A DNA stretch of 64,000 bases. It comes from Nocardia brasiliensis IFM 10847 (GTDB lineage: Bacteria; Actinomycetota; Actinomycetes; Mycobacteriales; Mycobacteriaceae). Positions 1 through 8,381 of this stretch are shown in pieces (position 1 is the first letter of the stretch; each line of letters opens with the position of its first letter). A program made the position numbers and the translations under genes. The notes beneath the pieces are model-generated. The model was not told the origin of the DNA, searched no databases, and was given only the letters and a program-made list of their open reading frames with translations. Location of the stretch: positions 52,299 to 116,298 of the forward strand of contig NZ_BAUA01000046.1 of assembly GCF_000710915.1 (NCBI RefSeq), written 5' to 3'.

Positions 1-915
1 GTTGAACAGCACCTCGTCCAGCGCGTCCCGGGTGGACAGGCTGCCGCCGAGCACATCGCCGCCGAAACGATCGTCGGTGACCATCAGCAGCAGCGTGTTG
101 ATGATCAGGTTCTGCTGCGGTTCGATACCCGCCCCGTAGAAGCTGATCAGCTGCGACAGCATCTCCACATCGTCCAGCTCGGCCGGATGGTGCGCCAGCC
201 GGGAGGTGACGTCGTCACCGGGTTCGGCCCGGCGCAGCTGGATCAGCTCCATCAGCGCCTCGCTGAGCATCTGCATGCCTTGCGCGGCATTGACGGTGTC
301 GAAGAGCGCGGCCATCCCGGTCGCCACCCGCTGGCCCAATTCCGCCGAGCAGCCGACCATTTGGTTGAGCACCTCGAACACGAGCGGAAAGGCGTACTGG
401 GTCACCAGATCCGCGGAGCCCGCCTGACAGAACGTGTTGATCAGCGGGATCGCGATCTGCTCGACGGTGGAATGCAGTGCGTGCAGGTCGATTCCGTCGA
501 TGGCCGCCGTGTAGGCGTGCCGGTAGCGGGCATGCGCCGCACCGCTGTTGCGCAGCGCGTTCGGGTACCACTCCATCATCGGCTTGACCGGCGAGTCCTC
601 GGGGATATTCTGCTGCCAGGTGCGCGGGTCGGCCGGAAAATGCTCCGGGTCGTTCAGGATGCGCAGCGCGGTTTGATAGCCGACCACGAGGGTCGCCGGG
701 ACGCCCGGCGCCACCTCGATCGGCACCAAAGAGCCGTAGCGCTCACGCATCTCGGCGTAGGCGCGGTGCGGGTCGGCGGCGAACTCGGCGGTGTGCAGCA
801 GCACCCGGGGGCCGTCGGTGTCGATCGGCGATCCGTGCTGCACCGGGCAGGCGCCCGGCAGTGCGGGGGTGGTGGCTGCGGTGTTCTGCGACGTGGTCAA
901 AACAGTGAGCTCCAT
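1..915 (-). CDS. Cytochrome P450, N-terminal 305 residues (runs off left edge)
   Basis: Heme monooxygenase fragment. The reading frame starts at the ATG at 913-915 (MELTVLTTSQ...) and stays open to base 1, so the heme-Cys loop and ExxR motif lie outside the window. The N-terminal half is P450-like: an F(A)ADPHRAYAEMRERYG stretch near residue 45 and the I helix at residues 262-267. That helix reads AGIEPQ where most P450s have AGxDT/AGxET, so the usual oxygen-activating Thr is absent. Some actinobacterial P450s associated with conservon operons (CYP157-like) also have EP here (family knowledge from memory). The conservon partner genes are not upstream, so that link is only a possibility. Family assignment is confident; substrate is unknown. 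Confidence 0.85.
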   Translation of the reverse strand, partial: MELTVLTTSQNTAATTPALPGACPVQHGSPIDTDGPRVLLHTAEFAADPHRAYAEMRERYGSLVPIEVAPGVPATLVVGYQTALRILNDPEHFPADPRTWQQNIPEDSPVKPMMEWYPNALRNSGAAHARYRHAYTAAIDGIDLHALHSTVEQIAIPLINTFCQAGSADLVTQYAFPLVFEVLNQMVGCSAELGQRVATGMAALFDTVNAAQGMQMLSEALMELIQLRRAEPGDDVTSRLAHHPAELDDVEMLSQLISFYGAGIEPQQNLIINTLLLMVTDDRFGGDVLGGSLSTRDALDEVLFN

Positions 916-1122
916 ACGATGTAAGGCCGGTCACGCACCTCGGTCACATGCGGCGGAAAGGTCAGAGGTGTATCAGGTTCCAGCCGACCATAAGTGACTA
1001 TATGTGGATGATGCACATCGAGGGACGGAACCAGGTGTGGCGAAGGTGGATTCGCCGTGGTCACCGCACAGTTATTGCCCAGCACCCGTTTTCGATCGGG
1101 ATAGTGCTCGGTTTGCCGAAGT

Positions 1123-1701
1123 TCAGGAAGCGGTCCCGGCCCACCGCGGGTCGCGGCCGGTGACAGCGACGATTCGATCGATCAGGGCGGCATCCTCGGA
1201 GGTGTCCACGGCGGGTCCCCACAGTTGCGGGATCGGAGCCTTCGGCACGAAATCGACTACGTGGTCCAGGCACGCCCGCAAGGTCGCGGTGGGCAACTCC
1301 AGCGGGCGACCGGTCGCCCTGGCCAGGTCCCAGCCGTGCACCACGAGTTCGGTGAGCACGATCCTGCCCCAAACCTCGTTCGGCAGTGCCACATCCGGGG
1401 ACAGCGCCGTTGTGCCCTGCCAGGCTTCGGGTGAGTCCCAGGCCAGCGTCAGCGCGTCGACCAGCTCGGCTGTCTCGCGACGGCGTGCGGCGTCGACAAC
1501 GGTCGGGATGCCGGCGGGATCATCCGGCCGATCGGAATCCTTGCGCGCCATCGCCGCGAACCCGACCGCAACCTCACGGATATGCCCGATCAGTTGCGCG
1601 ACGGTGTACTCACTGCACGGCGTAGGCCGGTCCAGCTGCTCGTCCGTGGTGGCGTTCAGGAGCTCGATCACGGTGGCACCGGCCGGTTTCAGGTCGAGCA
1701 C
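1123..1701 (-). CDS. TIGR03086-type DinB/mycothiol-dependent isomerase-like protein
   Basis: 192 residues, the usual length of the TIGR03086 metal-binding family within the DinB/MDMPI superfamily (four-helix bundle with a metal bound by His residues). Visible hallmarks are the early DRPTPCSEYTVAQLIGHI segment (helix with metal-ligand His), and later LTELVVHGWDLARATGRP, the second His-bearing helix typical of the family. In mycothiol-producing actinobacteria these proteins are thought to catalyse mycothiol-dependent reactions, but substrates are mostly unknown. It is a single gene on the minus strand between the kinase gene (upstream) and the P450 (downstream), with about 80 and 210 bp spacers. 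Confidence 0.8.
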   Translation of the reverse strand: MLDLKPAGATVIELLNATTDEQLDRPTPCSEYTVAQLIGHIREVAVGFAAMARKDSDRPDDPAGIPTVVDAARRRETAELVDALTLAWDSPEAWQGTTALSPDVALPNEVWGRIVLTELVVHGWDLARATGRPLELPTATLRACLDHVVDFVPKAPIPQLWGPAVDTSEDAALIDRIVAVTGRDPRWAGTAS

Positions 1702-1784
1702 GATGGTCCTCCTCCGGGTCGCCGCGGGCAGGGGCCCTCTTCCGTGCAGACGATGCGGCGCACCGGAATTAATCGGTGCCGGAG

Positions 1785-4340
1785 TCAGTCGACCTTGTAG
1801 AGCCAGATGTCCGGGACAGCCGGTTCACCTGTCGCGGTCCAGCGATAAGTGCGCGCCAAACCGGTGCCGTCGTAGTTGTGCAGGTAGGTGAGAAGTTTCG
1901 GCCTGGTGTCCTGGCCCGCGGCGATGCCCTTCAGCACGATGGTGGTCAGGTCGTAGGCTTCGGCGGAGCCAGGGCCCGGGAGCTGACCGTTGAGTGCCTC
2001 GTAGTCGGCGGCGAACCGGCCGACCACCGGCGCACAGGAACAGGAGATCAGCGCACCCGCCGCCGAATCACCCGCCGCGGCAACGAAGTCTGCGGTCACG
2101 GTGCTTTCGGCGGAGACGAAAGGTGCCGTGACACCCGCTCCGCGCAGCTGTCGCAGCAGTTCGGCGGCTTCTTCGTACCGTCCCGAATAAAAGACCGCGT
2201 CGGGTCGCGCGGCGGCGATATCCGCCACCACGGTGGCGAAACCGCGGTCACCCCTGGAGATTTCCGCACCACACTGCGCGTCGGCTGCGGCGCCGATGCC
2301 GGCGACGACGCTGCCCGCCAAACTCCTGCCGTACCCCGACTTGTCCTCGACCACGCAGATCTTGCGGAAATGCGCGGTGCCGACCAGGTACTTCGCCAAT
2401 GCCGCGCCCTGCACGTCATCGGCGGCCAGAGCGCGGAAGAAGCTGAACCAGCCGTTGGTGGACAGCGTCGGGTCGGTGGCCGACGGAGTCAGGAACGGTA
2501 GTCCAGCGTTGTCGAAAACCGCGCCTACGGTGCGGATTTCATCGGAGATCATCGGTCCGATCAGCGCGACTGTCGACTGGTCCTGCACGATCCGTCCCGC
2601 CGTCAGCGCCGCCGCACCGCCCGCGGTGTCGACCTCTCGCACCGTGACCGTGCACCCCGGATTCGCTCTTGTGAACCGGTCCACCGCCAATTCGACGGCA
2701 CCGTAGGTATAACGGCCCGGCCCGGTGGGCCCGGTCGCCGCGATAGTGACGGGCGCGCAGGTCGCCTTGCCGTCACCGGCAGGGTCGGCGGCCGTTGCCG
2801 GCTTGGGCAGTTGCCGGCCCTGCACATCGATCTGTGCCAGCGGCGCAACGGTTCTCGGCGCACCGCTGGTCCCCGGCGCGATCGCACCGGCCCACTCGAT
2901 GGCCGCGGTGGCACCGCCAGGAGTTTTATGCCCGCCATCGAACCCGCCGAAAGCCCACACCGCCCCCACCACCGCCGCGGTGGCGACCACGAGCACGGAG
3001 CCACCGATGCCCGTCCGCCGCAGTGCGCGACTCGCCACGGGTCGTGCGGGTCCGAACTCGTTCGAGGACGACGTATCCGACGTCTGTCGCGGGGGACCCG
3101 AACGTGCGGATCCAGCTGGGATGTCCTGCGGTTCCGGGACGGCCGCGGCGTCAGCGGCCACCACGTCAGCCGCCGTCGCTTCAGCCGCGGGACCGGGTCG
3201 CGTGTCACGCGCTCGCGACGCTGGAGACGCGTTCTCGGACAGCGGCGCCGGCCATTCGGCGGGACGGGTTTCTGGATGTGAGCCTAGCGCTGATGCAATC
3301 CGAGTTTCTGGAAGCGTCGGTCCAGATTCCTCGCGAGGCCCAGGTATCGCCGAGGTTGAGGCGTCCGCTGGCTTCGCTGTTCGAGTTTCCGCCTGCACGT
3401 CGCCTGCTGACCGCGTTGCGGGCGAACCGGCTTGTCGCTGTGGCGATTCCGCGGGCCGCACCCAGGCCTGCGGGGTGGTCGGCGGAGCCGAGAGTTCGTT
3501 CACCGCAGGGTCGGAGATGGCGTGCAGAGCAGCGGTGGCGAACTCGGTACAGGAGGCGAACCGTTCGTCAGGGGTCTTCGCCAATGCCTTGGCCAGCACC
3601 GCGTTCAGCGCGGGCGGCAAGCCTGGACGCCGGTCGCCGACCGCGGGCGGCGACTGTTGCAGATGACCCGCGATCAAGCCCGCCGGACTGTCCGCGACGA
3701 ACGGAGCCGTGCCGGTCAGGAGCCAGAACAGCGTGCAGGCCAACGCGTATTGGTCGGATCGGTGGTCGACGGGGGCGGCGGACAACTGTTCCGGGGACGC
3801 GTACGCCAGTGTCGCGGCGAACATTCCGGTGCGGGTCAACTGCTGGGACTCGTCGCGCAGGCGCGCGATGCCGAAGTCCGTCAACAGGATTCGTTCGTCC
3901 TGCCCCGCCGTCGCCCTGGCCAGCAGGATGTTCGCCGGTTTCACGTCACGATGCAGCACCCCGACGGCGTGCGCGTAGTCGAGGGCCTTGGCGGTCTCGG
4001 CGACGATCTGGATCGCTCGCCGCGGCGCCAGCGAGCGCGGGTCGAGCGCGCCCGCGTCGGTGCCGTCCACATACTGCATCGAGATCCAGCGCGTGTCGTC
4101 GTCGATACCGCGGTCGTACACCGCCACGATGTTCGGATGGTCCAGCCGCGCGACCAGCTCCGCCTCACGCTCGAACCGCGCCAGCATCTCTTTGTCGGCA
4201 TGCAGGTTCGAACTGAGCAGTTTCAACGCGATCCGGCGCGGCAGTCGCGGATGCCGCGCAAGATACACCGACCCCATCCCGCCCCGGCCCAGCCGGCGCT
4301 CCACCACGTACCCGGCGAAGATCTCACCAGCGCGCAGCAT
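1785..4340 (-). CDS. Receptor Ser/Thr protein kinase with extracytoplasmic periplasmic-binding-protein domain
   Basis: 851 residues from the ATG at 4340, which follows a GGAGAGG ribosome site; the frame is open much further upstream, but that part is not protein-like. Kinase domain at residues 10-270: GRGGMGSVY glycine loop, Lys40, HRD at 130-132, DFG at 155-157, SPE near 182. A long Pro/Ala/Ser-rich linker (about 280-440) leads to one membrane segment at 447-467. Residues about 525-851 resemble branched-chain amino acid receptors (Peripla_BP_6 type: IAATGPTGPGRYTYGAVELA, ALIGPMISDE, YDLTTIVLKG). Topology implies an intracellular kinase controlled by an external small-molecule ligand. Ligand and targets are unknown; no transporter genes adjoin it. 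Confidence 0.9.
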   Translation of the reverse strand: MLRAGEIFAGYVVERRLGRGGMGSVYLARHPRLPRRIALKLLSSNLHADKEMLARFEREAELVARLDHPNIVAVYDRGIDDDTRWISMQYVDGTDAGALDPRSLAPRRAIQIVAETAKALDYAHAVGVLHRDVKPANILLARATAGQDERILLTDFGIARLRDESQQLTRTGMFAATLAYASPEQLSAAPVDHRSDQYALACTLFWLLTGTAPFVADSPAGLIAGHLQQSPPAVGDRRPGLPPALNAVLAKALAKTPDERFASCTEFATAALHAISDPAVNELSAPPTTPQAWVRPAESPQRQAGSPATRSAGDVQAETRTAKPADASTSAIPGPREESGPTLPETRIASALGSHPETRPAEWPAPLSENASPASRARDTRPGPAAEATAADVVAADAAAVPEPQDIPAGSARSGPPRQTSDTSSSNEFGPARPVASRALRRTGIGGSVLVVATAAVVGAVWAFGGFDGGHKTPGGATAAIEWAGAIAPGTSGAPRTVAPLAQIDVQGRQLPKPATAADPAGDGKATCAPVTIAATGPTGPGRYTYGAVELAVDRFTRANPGCTVTVREVDTAGGAAALTAGRIVQDQSTVALIGPMISDEIRTVGAVFDNAGLPFLTPSATDPTLSTNGWFSFFRALAADDVQGAALAKYLVGTAHFRKICVVEDKSGYGRSLAGSVVAGIGAAADAQCGAEISRGDRGFATVVADIAAARPDAVFYSGRYEEAAELLRQLRGAGVTAPFVSAESTVTADFVAAAGDSAAGALISCSCAPVVGRFAADYEALNGQLPGPGSAEAYDLTTIVLKGIAAGQDTRPKLLTYLHNYDGTGLARTYRWTATGEPAVPDIWLYKVD

Positions 4341-4567
4341 TCCGTCCTCTCCCACCCAGGGTCCCCCGACCACCGGCCCGGTCATCGTAGCCTGCGAATA
4401 TCCCGTGGTCCCCGCACCGACGCAGCAGTCCCCCGGCCCCACCCAGCCCCCGTCCGCCGCATGCGGACGCCATGCCACGAACCCCGCACACCCACACCGC
4501 AATCCGACGTTCATACCCGCAACACGGATCCCCCTCCGCCGCGCACCTGACCGACGCGGACCCGAAC

Positions 4568-5596
4568 TTGTGCACAGCCGTCCACAGCCCGACCCGGGGA
4601 GCGCGGCTGGTGCGACGCGACGAACGGATACCGCGACGGAAATCCGTTGACCGCGCCGTCGCTGATCGTGGAGGCTCGCGGTTGTGCACAGGAATCCACA
4701 GGTGGTGGGGCTCGAGCCGTTGACAGAGGGAAATCTGCCGCTGTTGCTGGCGGCTGCCGTCACGGATGCCGATCCGCTCGAGGTGATGCCACCGGTAGCC
4801 GGGGCGACCGGCTGGGACGCGGTCAGTGAGCAGGCGTTCCTCGACTTCCATCGAGGTCGCGCGCTGCGACCGGACGCACCCGTCGAGTACACGTATGTGA
4901 TCACCGTGGACGGTCGGGCGGTCGGGGCCGCGCGGCTGGAGCCGGGCGAACACGGGGTCGAAGCGGGCGTGTGGATCGGCCGCTCCCAGCGCGGGCGAGG
5001 CGTCGGCAAAGCCGTCGCCGAACAGCTGCGCGCGGCCGCCGCCGCAATAGGCGCGCGGCGCATCCACGCGGTCACCAAGGTCGACAACACGGCGGCCCGA
5101 AGGCTGTTGGCTGCCGCGACACCCGCCATCGATGGCGACACCGTCACCGCGACAGTGGATCTCGGCTGAACCCGACGGTGCACGAACCGGGTCGAGTTCA
5201 CACCGCCACCTCTGAATGGCGTGCGGGCGGTTGTGCACAGGCGGCATGCCAGGCGATCTGGCGCGGACGACTGGGATCGGCCCCTGCGTGCAAGTCGGGA
5301 TCCACCACCCCTACCAGCAGGCATCGCGATCTCTGCCAGGAAGAGTCCGCCGTCTCATCAGGAAGAGGTCCGGCGCAGCCATTGCCGGCGGAGAACACGA
5401 CCTTGCGCCCAGCGGCTGCGTGGTCGGCATCTCGACGGTCATGCACACCACGCGCGCGATGTCCTGATCGATGGGTACCGCCGTTACCTGCGCTCGAGCG
5501 CGGTTACCTACGGCCACCATGTACGTCGATCGAGTTCCAGCGCTTGTCTACACAGCCGCCGAGCGGAATCGCTGCGCTCCACAGAGGTTGTGCACA
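4568..5596. repeat. Cluster of four TTGTGCACA motifs, two followed by TCCACAG
   Basis: The 9-mer TTGTGCACA occurs at 4568-4576, 4682-4690, 5231-5239 and 5588-5596. The first two copies share the longer pattern TTGTGCACAG-NNN-TCCACAG (4568-4587 and 4682-4701). The motif differs by one base from the actinobacterial DnaA box TTGTCCACA and its last eight bases, TGTGCACA, are palindromic. The second copy overlaps the start region of the acetyltransferase gene. Function is unknown: DnaA-box-like titration sites or operators are both possible. Confidence 0.55.
4684..5169 (+). CDS. GNAT family N-acetyltransferase
   Basis: 161 residues. The acetyl-CoA-binding motif A is clear: GVWIGRSQRGRGVGKAVAEQL around residues 96-116, followed by the Asn-containing VDNTAARRLL segment typical of RimI-like GNAT folds. 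Ends LDDG-like with a stop at 5167-5169. The start is a GTG at 4684 lying inside a TTGTGCACA repeat; GTG at 4705 is a plausible alternative start because it precedes VGLEPL. The gene is divergent from the receptor kinase, with 343 bp between the starts and no other gene in that gap. Substrate unknown. Confidence 0.75.
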   Translation: MHRNPQVVGLEPLTEGNLPLLLAAAVTDADPLEVMPPVAGATGWDAVSEQAFLDFHRGRALRPDAPVEYTYVITVDGRAVGAARLEPGEHGVEAGVWIGRSQRGRGVGKAVAEQLRAAAAAIGARRIHAVTKVDNTAARRLLAAATPAIDGDTVTATVDLG

Positions 5597-5685
5597 GTTC
5601 ACACAGGGACTCGCCGTGTGACCCGCCGGTGTCTCGTGCCGCAGGCATGTGAGGTCGGCATGAGCTCCGTGGCAGAGTGGATGCG
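5170..5685. other. Gene-poor 0.5 kb gap
   Basis: No reading frame here has protein-like composition in any frame. It carries two of the TTGTGCACA motifs. No clear hairpin terminator follows the acetyltransferase, so read-through into the methyltransferase gene is possible. Confidence 0.5.
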
Positions 5686-6324
5686 GTGACCGGAATCGAC
5701 TGGAACCACAACAGTTTCTACCACCGGCTCCTGCTGCGTCAGTTACCGAAGAACATGTCCCGTGTGCTCGATGTAGGTTGCGGGGCGGGCGCATTCGCCG
5801 TTGTGCTGGCACGGCACGCCGAGCGGGTCGACGCGCTCGATCGATCCCCGGTGATGATCGAGGCCGCGAAACAGGTCGTACCCGCAAACGTCACCTGCGT
5901 CCTCGGCGACATCCTGGAACAGCAGTTCCCGCCCGCGACCTACGACGCGATCGTCTCCATAAGCACGCTGCACCACCTGCCCCTCGATGAAGTGCTACCG
6001 GACCTGGCCGACGCACTGCGCCCCGGCGGTGTGCTCGCCGCCGTCGCGCTGCCCCGCACCGACCTGCCCCGCGAGTTGCCCACAGAATTCCTTGCCGCAC
6101 TGGGGCACCGCGTACTCGGCGGCACCTTCGCACTACTGCGCAAACTGGGGCTCGGCGACCGGCACGCCCTCGATCCCACCCACGCCGACATGCCGGTCCG
6201 CCTCGATCCACCCTTGACCACCCGGCAGGTACGCGAACAAGTACGCACTTTGCTCCCCGGCGCACAAGTCCGCCGCCGCCTCTTCTGGCGCTACTCCTTG
6301 GTCTGGCACAAACCACACATGTAG
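5686..6324 (+). CDS. Class I SAM-dependent methyltransferase
   Basis: 212 residues from GTG 5686 (reads MTGIDWNHNSFYHRLLL); GTG 5677 would add three residues. The SAM-binding motif I is VLDVGCGAGAF at about residues 27-37, with an acidic residue ending the second strand (VDALDRS), motif II-like YDAIVSISTLHHL, and LRPGGVLAAVALP at motif III. The C-terminal part is rich in Arg, ending in LVWHKPHM. The substrate cannot be inferred from sequence. It converges on the WS/DGAT gene with a long hairpin between the two stops. Confidence 0.85.
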   Translation: MTGIDWNHNSFYHRLLLRQLPKNMSRVLDVGCGAGAFAVVLARHAERVDALDRSPVMIEAAKQVVPANVTCVLGDILEQQFPPATYDAIVSISTLHHLPLDEVLPDLADALRPGGVLAAVALPRTDLPRELPTEFLAALGHRVLGGTFALLRKLGLGDRHALDPTHADMPVRLDPPLTTRQVREQVRTLLPGAQVRRRLFWRYSLVWHKPHM

Positions 6325-6370
6325 GCCGACTGCGGTCCGGGGCCCGAACGCACAGCCCGAACCTGGACAG

Positions 6371-6433
6371 TTGATCACCAGGTAATGATGGCGCGGCGCT
6401 CGACCGATGCCGCCACCATTACCTGGTGATCAA
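6371..6433. repeat. 61-bp-class hairpin repeat, copy 1 (GATCA...TGGCG frame)
   Basis: Left arm 6371-6393 begins TTGATCACCAGGTAATGATG; right arm 6411-6433 is its reverse complement with a single mismatch in 23 positions; the loop is 17 nt. It lies between convergent genes and its right arm overlaps the stop codon of the WS/DGAT gene, so it probably works as a bidirectional terminator. The GATCA-to-TGATC core is 59 bp and closely matches the element at 52139-52199, with a related one at 48084-48144. Confidence 0.75.
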
Positions 6434-8013
6434 TCGGCCGATTCCTCTTTCAAGCTGCGCGTGACCTCGTCCAGGGCGGCTCGGAGCAGTTCCGTGTAGA
6501 CGTCGAGGTCCGGGATGGTCGCTTGGTCGGCGTGGATGGAGACGGTGATGGTGTCGCCGAGGCCGTGCACACCGTGGGTTAGGTGCATGACGGAGCCGAT
6601 GGCGGGGAAACCGGCGGTCCAGCGGACGCGGCCGCCGCCGAAGGCGAGGTTTGCGGGGCCGCGGTGCACGCTGGAGACCACGGTGTGGCCGGCGATGGAC
6701 TCGGGGACGACGTCGAGCGGATAGCGGGCGATATCGCGGCGGAGCAGGGGTGCGGGGACCACCTCGGTGACCCGATCCTGCGCGGTGAGCAACGGATGTT
6801 GCGCGCGGACGCGGCGGTCGCGCAGCGTCGCCGCGATCTTGTCGGCGCGTTCCCGCAGGTCTGCGACGTCGGCACTCAGGTCGACGCTGAGACTGCGATA
6901 GTTGTTGTGCGCCTGCGCTTTCGCAGTATCCGACAGCGCCATCGGCACCTGTGCGCCGAGCCGACGCACCTGTTCACCGTGGGATTCGAGGTAGCGGTCC
7001 AGCGCCAGGGACACCGCGGTCAGCACGACGACGGTGACCGTCCGCCCCGGGATGCGCAACGCCGACGCCGCATACACGAGCATCCGAACACCATGCACCG
7101 CATCACCGCTTGCCACTATGCGGTTGACCCGGCTCGGCACGAAACCCGCTCCGGGCTGCGGTAATTCACCCGCGGCGGTCAGGTCCGCGAGTTCCCGCTG
7201 CGCCTGGAACGCTCCGTATCCGCGATACGCCGTCCGCACCATTCGAATCGGCAGCCACGGCACCGCGATCGCCGCGTCCACCCAGCGTGCGGACACCCAC
7301 GACGCAAGGGCCGTCCGCGCATCCGAACGAGCCGCAGCTCCGGAACAGACGGCCTCCCGCAGCCTGTCCGCCACACCGCGTCCAGCAGACGTGCGTTGCG
7401 GACGAAAGGACTGATAGCCCCGAATTCCGTTCTCGGCCAGATGAACCGGTAAGCGAAGCACGGCTGCGGCCGCGCCCCTGGCTTTCCGGATAACCGGCGG
7501 GCCACTGGCAGCCTCCGCCGCAGCGAACAGCTCTCGCGCGATCTCGGCAGCGCGCCGACCATCGGCCAGCGCATGGGACATCTGCAGCACCACCACCAGC
7601 GCAGGCCCATGCGCGACCGGTGGCGCTCCCCCGAAGTCCGCCGCACGTTCCCGATCCCCGAAGCCGGCGATTCCCCGAAAGATGTGCAATTGCCAGGGAT
7701 GCACACCGGCATCGAGCACGCTGCCGACCAACTCCCCCAGCGCCGCTTCGAGATGCCGCCGATCCGGCTGTGCCAGTTGGTGTTCTATGACCTGCTCCGC
7801 ATCGAACTCGGCGGGCTCCCAGTACGGATAGTCGAGGTCGCGCGGTACATCCCGGGCCCGGACTCGCAGAGCGTCGATGGTCGCGACACGATCGGCGATA
7901 TCCGCACGGAGTCGCTCGAACGAATGCCCGGCATCGTCGAAGCAGTACAGCAGGAACAGGTCGTTACGGGTGCGGCCCGCCAGCCAGTACATCGTCGCGT
8001 CCTGCGGGGCCAT
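6430..8013 (-). CDS. WS/DGAT-type wax ester synthase/diacylglycerol acyltransferase
   Basis: 527 residues from ATG 8013, which gives the family-typical N-terminus [14 protein letters not shown]; the frame opens 29 codons earlier, but that part is Arg/Gly-rich. These enzymes use acyl-CoA to make triacylglycerol or wax esters. The HHxxxDG active site appears as SHALADG at residues 146-152: the second His and the Asp are kept, while the first His is Ser. The C-terminal WS/DGAT domain is visible ([46 protein letters not shown]). The substituted first His makes activity less certain. Divergent from the qcrB-like gene. Confidence 0.85.
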   Translation of the reverse strand: MAPQDATMYWLAGRTRNDLFLLYCFDDAGHSFERLRADIADRVATIDALRVRARDVPRDLDYPYWEPAEFDAEQVIEHQLAQPDRRHLEAALGELVGSVLDAGVHPWQLHIFRGIAGFGDRERAADFGGAPPVAHGPALVVVLQMSHALADGRRAAEIARELFAAAEAASGPPVIRKARGAAAAVLRLPVHLAENGIRGYQSFRPQRTSAGRGVADRLREAVCSGAAARSDARTALASWVSARWVDAAIAVPWLPIRMVRTAYRGYGAFQAQRELADLTAAGELPQPGAGFVPSRVNRIVASGDAVHGVRMLVYAASALRIPGRTVTVVVLTAVSLALDRYLESHGEQVRRLGAQVPMALSDTAKAQAHNNYRSLSVDLSADVADLRERADKIAATLRDRRVRAQHPLLTAQDRVTEVVPAPLLRRDIARYPLDVVPESIAGHTVVSSVHRGPANLAFGGGRVRWTAGFPAIGSVMHLTHGVHGLGDTITVSIHADQATIPDLDVYTELLRAALDEVTRSLKEESAD

Positions 8014-8381
8014 CCGTCGCACCGTCCGACAGTAACGAAACCGCCGGACCGCCGCTCTCCCGCGTCCGGAACCGCGCTGCCAGGACCCCTGGAAGTACAA
8101 ATGAAGAAGCCCGAATCGAACTTGACATAAAATTCACGAATTGTTTGACAGCACAAGGCGATACCCACTTTTCGCACGCGCAAACGACCGTCCGGCCGCG
8201 ATCTTGGCCCAACTGCGCCGAAACCCGGAAAACCGCACGGTATCGCCCTGTTCGCCGGTCCGCGACGCCTTCGAATGATCTTGATTTACAAGATCATCCG
8301 GGAAAACCATCGATTCGGGCACGATCCGTTGCTACCGTCTGTAGTAGAAGCAAATCACTTCTCGTGGGCGGGGTGTCGGAT
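8014..8381. other. 368-bp divergent intergenic region
   Basis: Lies between the starts of the WS/DGAT and qcrB-like genes. It is notably AT-richer than its surroundings near 8110-8150, where two TTGACA-like hexamers occur at 8122-8127 and 8145-8150. I could not pair them with convincing -10 elements. It also holds the palindrome listed separately. Confidence 0.4.
8276..8296. promoter_or_regulatory. Perfect palindrome TGATCTTG-N5-CAAGATCA, candidate operator
   Basis: Arms of 8 bp are perfect inverted repeats separated by ATTTA. It lies 86 bp upstream of the qcrB-like ATG. This is the form of a dimeric repressor site; the regulator is not identifiable. Confidence 0.5.

Noticed and set aside
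4341..5324. A 328-residue N-terminal extension of the receptor kinase
   Set aside because: Composition is Arg/Ser/Thr-rich and not protein-like, it overlaps the acetyltransferase gene, and a good ribosome site precedes ATG 4340 just before the kinase domain.
5323..5676. A small gene in the gap before the methyltransferase
   Set aside because: All frames there are Arg/Ala/His-rich shadows without a ribosome site or recognisable segment.
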